Source of the DNA: Lachnospiraceae bacterium UBA7188
GTDB taxonomy: Bacteria; Bacillota; Clostridia; Lachnospirales; Lachnospiraceae
Direction of reading: 5' to 3'
NCBI GenBank assembly: GCA_002490995.1
Contig: DKVC01000077.1
Location: forward strand, 1,109 to 15,288
DNA: 14,180 bases
The number at the start of each line of letters is the position of its first letter. Position 1 is the stretch's first letter. Below the pieces are notes generated by a model. It was not told where the DNA came from and ran no database searches. It saw nothing but the letters and a program-made list of their open reading frames with translations. The translations under genes and the position numbers were made by a program. Shown one piece after another: positions 13,703 to 14,180 of this stretch.

Positions 13703-14078
13703 GAATTTTTGTGCTGCCCTGGACAATCTCATGGATATCGGACATTATCATGAGCCGTATGACAATGTGACAATGACAGGGCTGGTCGGGCTGTATGAGA
13801 TATGTTTCGAACAGGCATGGAAAATGATGAAGGAGATATTGGAACAGCACGGCTATGAAGGAGCCGCCACCGGGTCACCGAAACGAATTATTAAAACCGC
13901 GTTTCAGGCATCCATGATCGCAGATGAGGATGTATGGCTGGCGGCGCTGCAGGCGAGGAATAATGTGGCTCATTCTTATAATAAGGCGGTTGCCCTGGAT
14001 ATTATACGGCAGACAAGGGAGGAATTCTGCGGGATGTTTCAGGGATTAAGGGAAACTGTGGAGAGGGAGTGGCTGTAG
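13689..14078 (+). CDS. hepT: HEPN-domain protein, HepT-type toxin (HI0074 family)
   Basis: A 129-residue all-helical protein of the nucleotidyltransferase substrate-binding/HEPN family. It contains RNNVAHSY (Arg90, His95, Tyr97), matching the R-x4-H-x-Y motif of HepT toxins: Arg and His belong to the RNase site and the Tyr is the residue adenylylated by MntA in characterised systems. N-terminal strings (FCAALDNL, GLVGLYEICFEQAWKMMKEIL) fit HI0074-like proteins. The start ATG lies within the end of the MNT gene, after GAGGGAAGGGAGG. Order here is MNT first, HEPN second. It forms a type VII toxin-antitoxin pair with its neighbour; whether it is an active RNase cannot be read from sequence. Confidence 0.86.
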   Translation: MRKYENFCAALDNLMDIGHYHEPYDNVTMTGLVGLYEICFEQAWKMMKEILEQHGYEGAATGSPKRIIKTAFQASMIADEDVWLAALQARNNVAHSYNKAVALDIIRQTREEFCGMFQGLRETVEREWL

Positions 14079-14081
14079 CTA

Positions 14082-14155
14082 TACTCATGAGCGCATTGAT
14101 TCTTAATAATAGAAGCAGCACTTCTATTGTATGCCGCTTTTTTGCCTGGTATTAT
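14082..14155 (+). repeat. Dispersed repeat copy R5 after the HEPN gene
   Basis: Starting four bases after the HEPN stop, TACTCATGAGCGCATTGATT matches R1 at 17 of 20 bases. About 30 inserted bases carrying a perfect hairpin follow (AATAGAAG 14108-14115, CTTCTATT 14121-14128). The family sequence then resumes with TGCCGCTTTTTTGCCTGG and TATTATAATCAC, which contains a perfect TATAAT. It may be a promoter for a gene to the right of the window. Confidence 0.5.
14113..14143 (+). terminator. Candidate terminator of the MNT-HEPN pair
   Basis: AAGCAGCA (14113-14120) can pair with TGCCGCTT (14132-14139) with one mismatch around an 11-base loop, followed by six T residues (14138-14143). It competes with the more upstream hairpin 14108-14128. 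The position 35-65 bases after the last gene fits intrinsic termination. Confidence 0.5.
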
Positions 14156-14180
14156 AATCACACCTTTAAGGCTTTTTAGG

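Overview
The gene content points to a gut-type Clostridia bacterium (Bacillota), most likely Lachnospiraceae. Evidence: strong AGGAGG-type ribosome binding sites, GTG starts, a clostridial VirD4-like coupling protein, an aguA-aguB pair, a CmpB-type membrane protein and a LRR_5 (BspA-type) repeat protein. Species cannot be named from the window.

Layout. (1) Positions 1-6383 look like part of an integrative conjugative or mobilizable element. A VirD4/TraG-like coupling ATPase is followed by three same-strand genes I do not recognise (386, 493 and 573 aa). The last two overlap and carry repetitive or low-complexity inserts. A C-terminal stump of a RelB/DinJ-type antitoxin follows, then a strong terminator hairpin. 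No relaxase, integrase or mating-pore gene is visible. (2) Positions 6384-7266 hold a promoter-like module, one small helical protein, a cluster of three hairpins, and the decayed 3' end of a group II intron (last ~60 codons of its maturase plus domains V and VI). (3) Positions 7267-8790 encode a LRR_5 repeat protein with no signal peptide. (4) Positions 8791-9305 are non-coding, with a second, orphan copy of the promoter module and possible RNA structure. (5) Positions 9306-11439 encode agmatine deiminase and N-carbamoylputrescine amidase, together converting agmatine to putrescine. (6) On the minus strand, 13045-11516 encodes a duplicated CmpB-family membrane protein. (7) Positions 13409-14078 encode an MNT nucleotidyltransferase and a HEPN protein with the R-x4-H-x-Y motif, i.e. 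a MntA-HepT type VII toxin-antitoxin pair.

The most unexpected signal is a family of related intergenic sequences with the core TACTCGTGAGCGCATTT. They occur at the window start (minus strand), upstream of aguA, between aguA and aguB, and after the HEPN gene, with more diverged pieces near 6820-6972. Several carry a -10-like GTTATAC or TATAAT about 50-60 nt downstream of the core, so they may be a shared promoter or operator or a small dispersed repeat. A second, separate repeated module (palindrome, TATACT, GTAAGGnACGCACCC) occurs at 6473-6536 and 8848-8910. Both families were found by eye, and genome-wide searches would be needed to size them.
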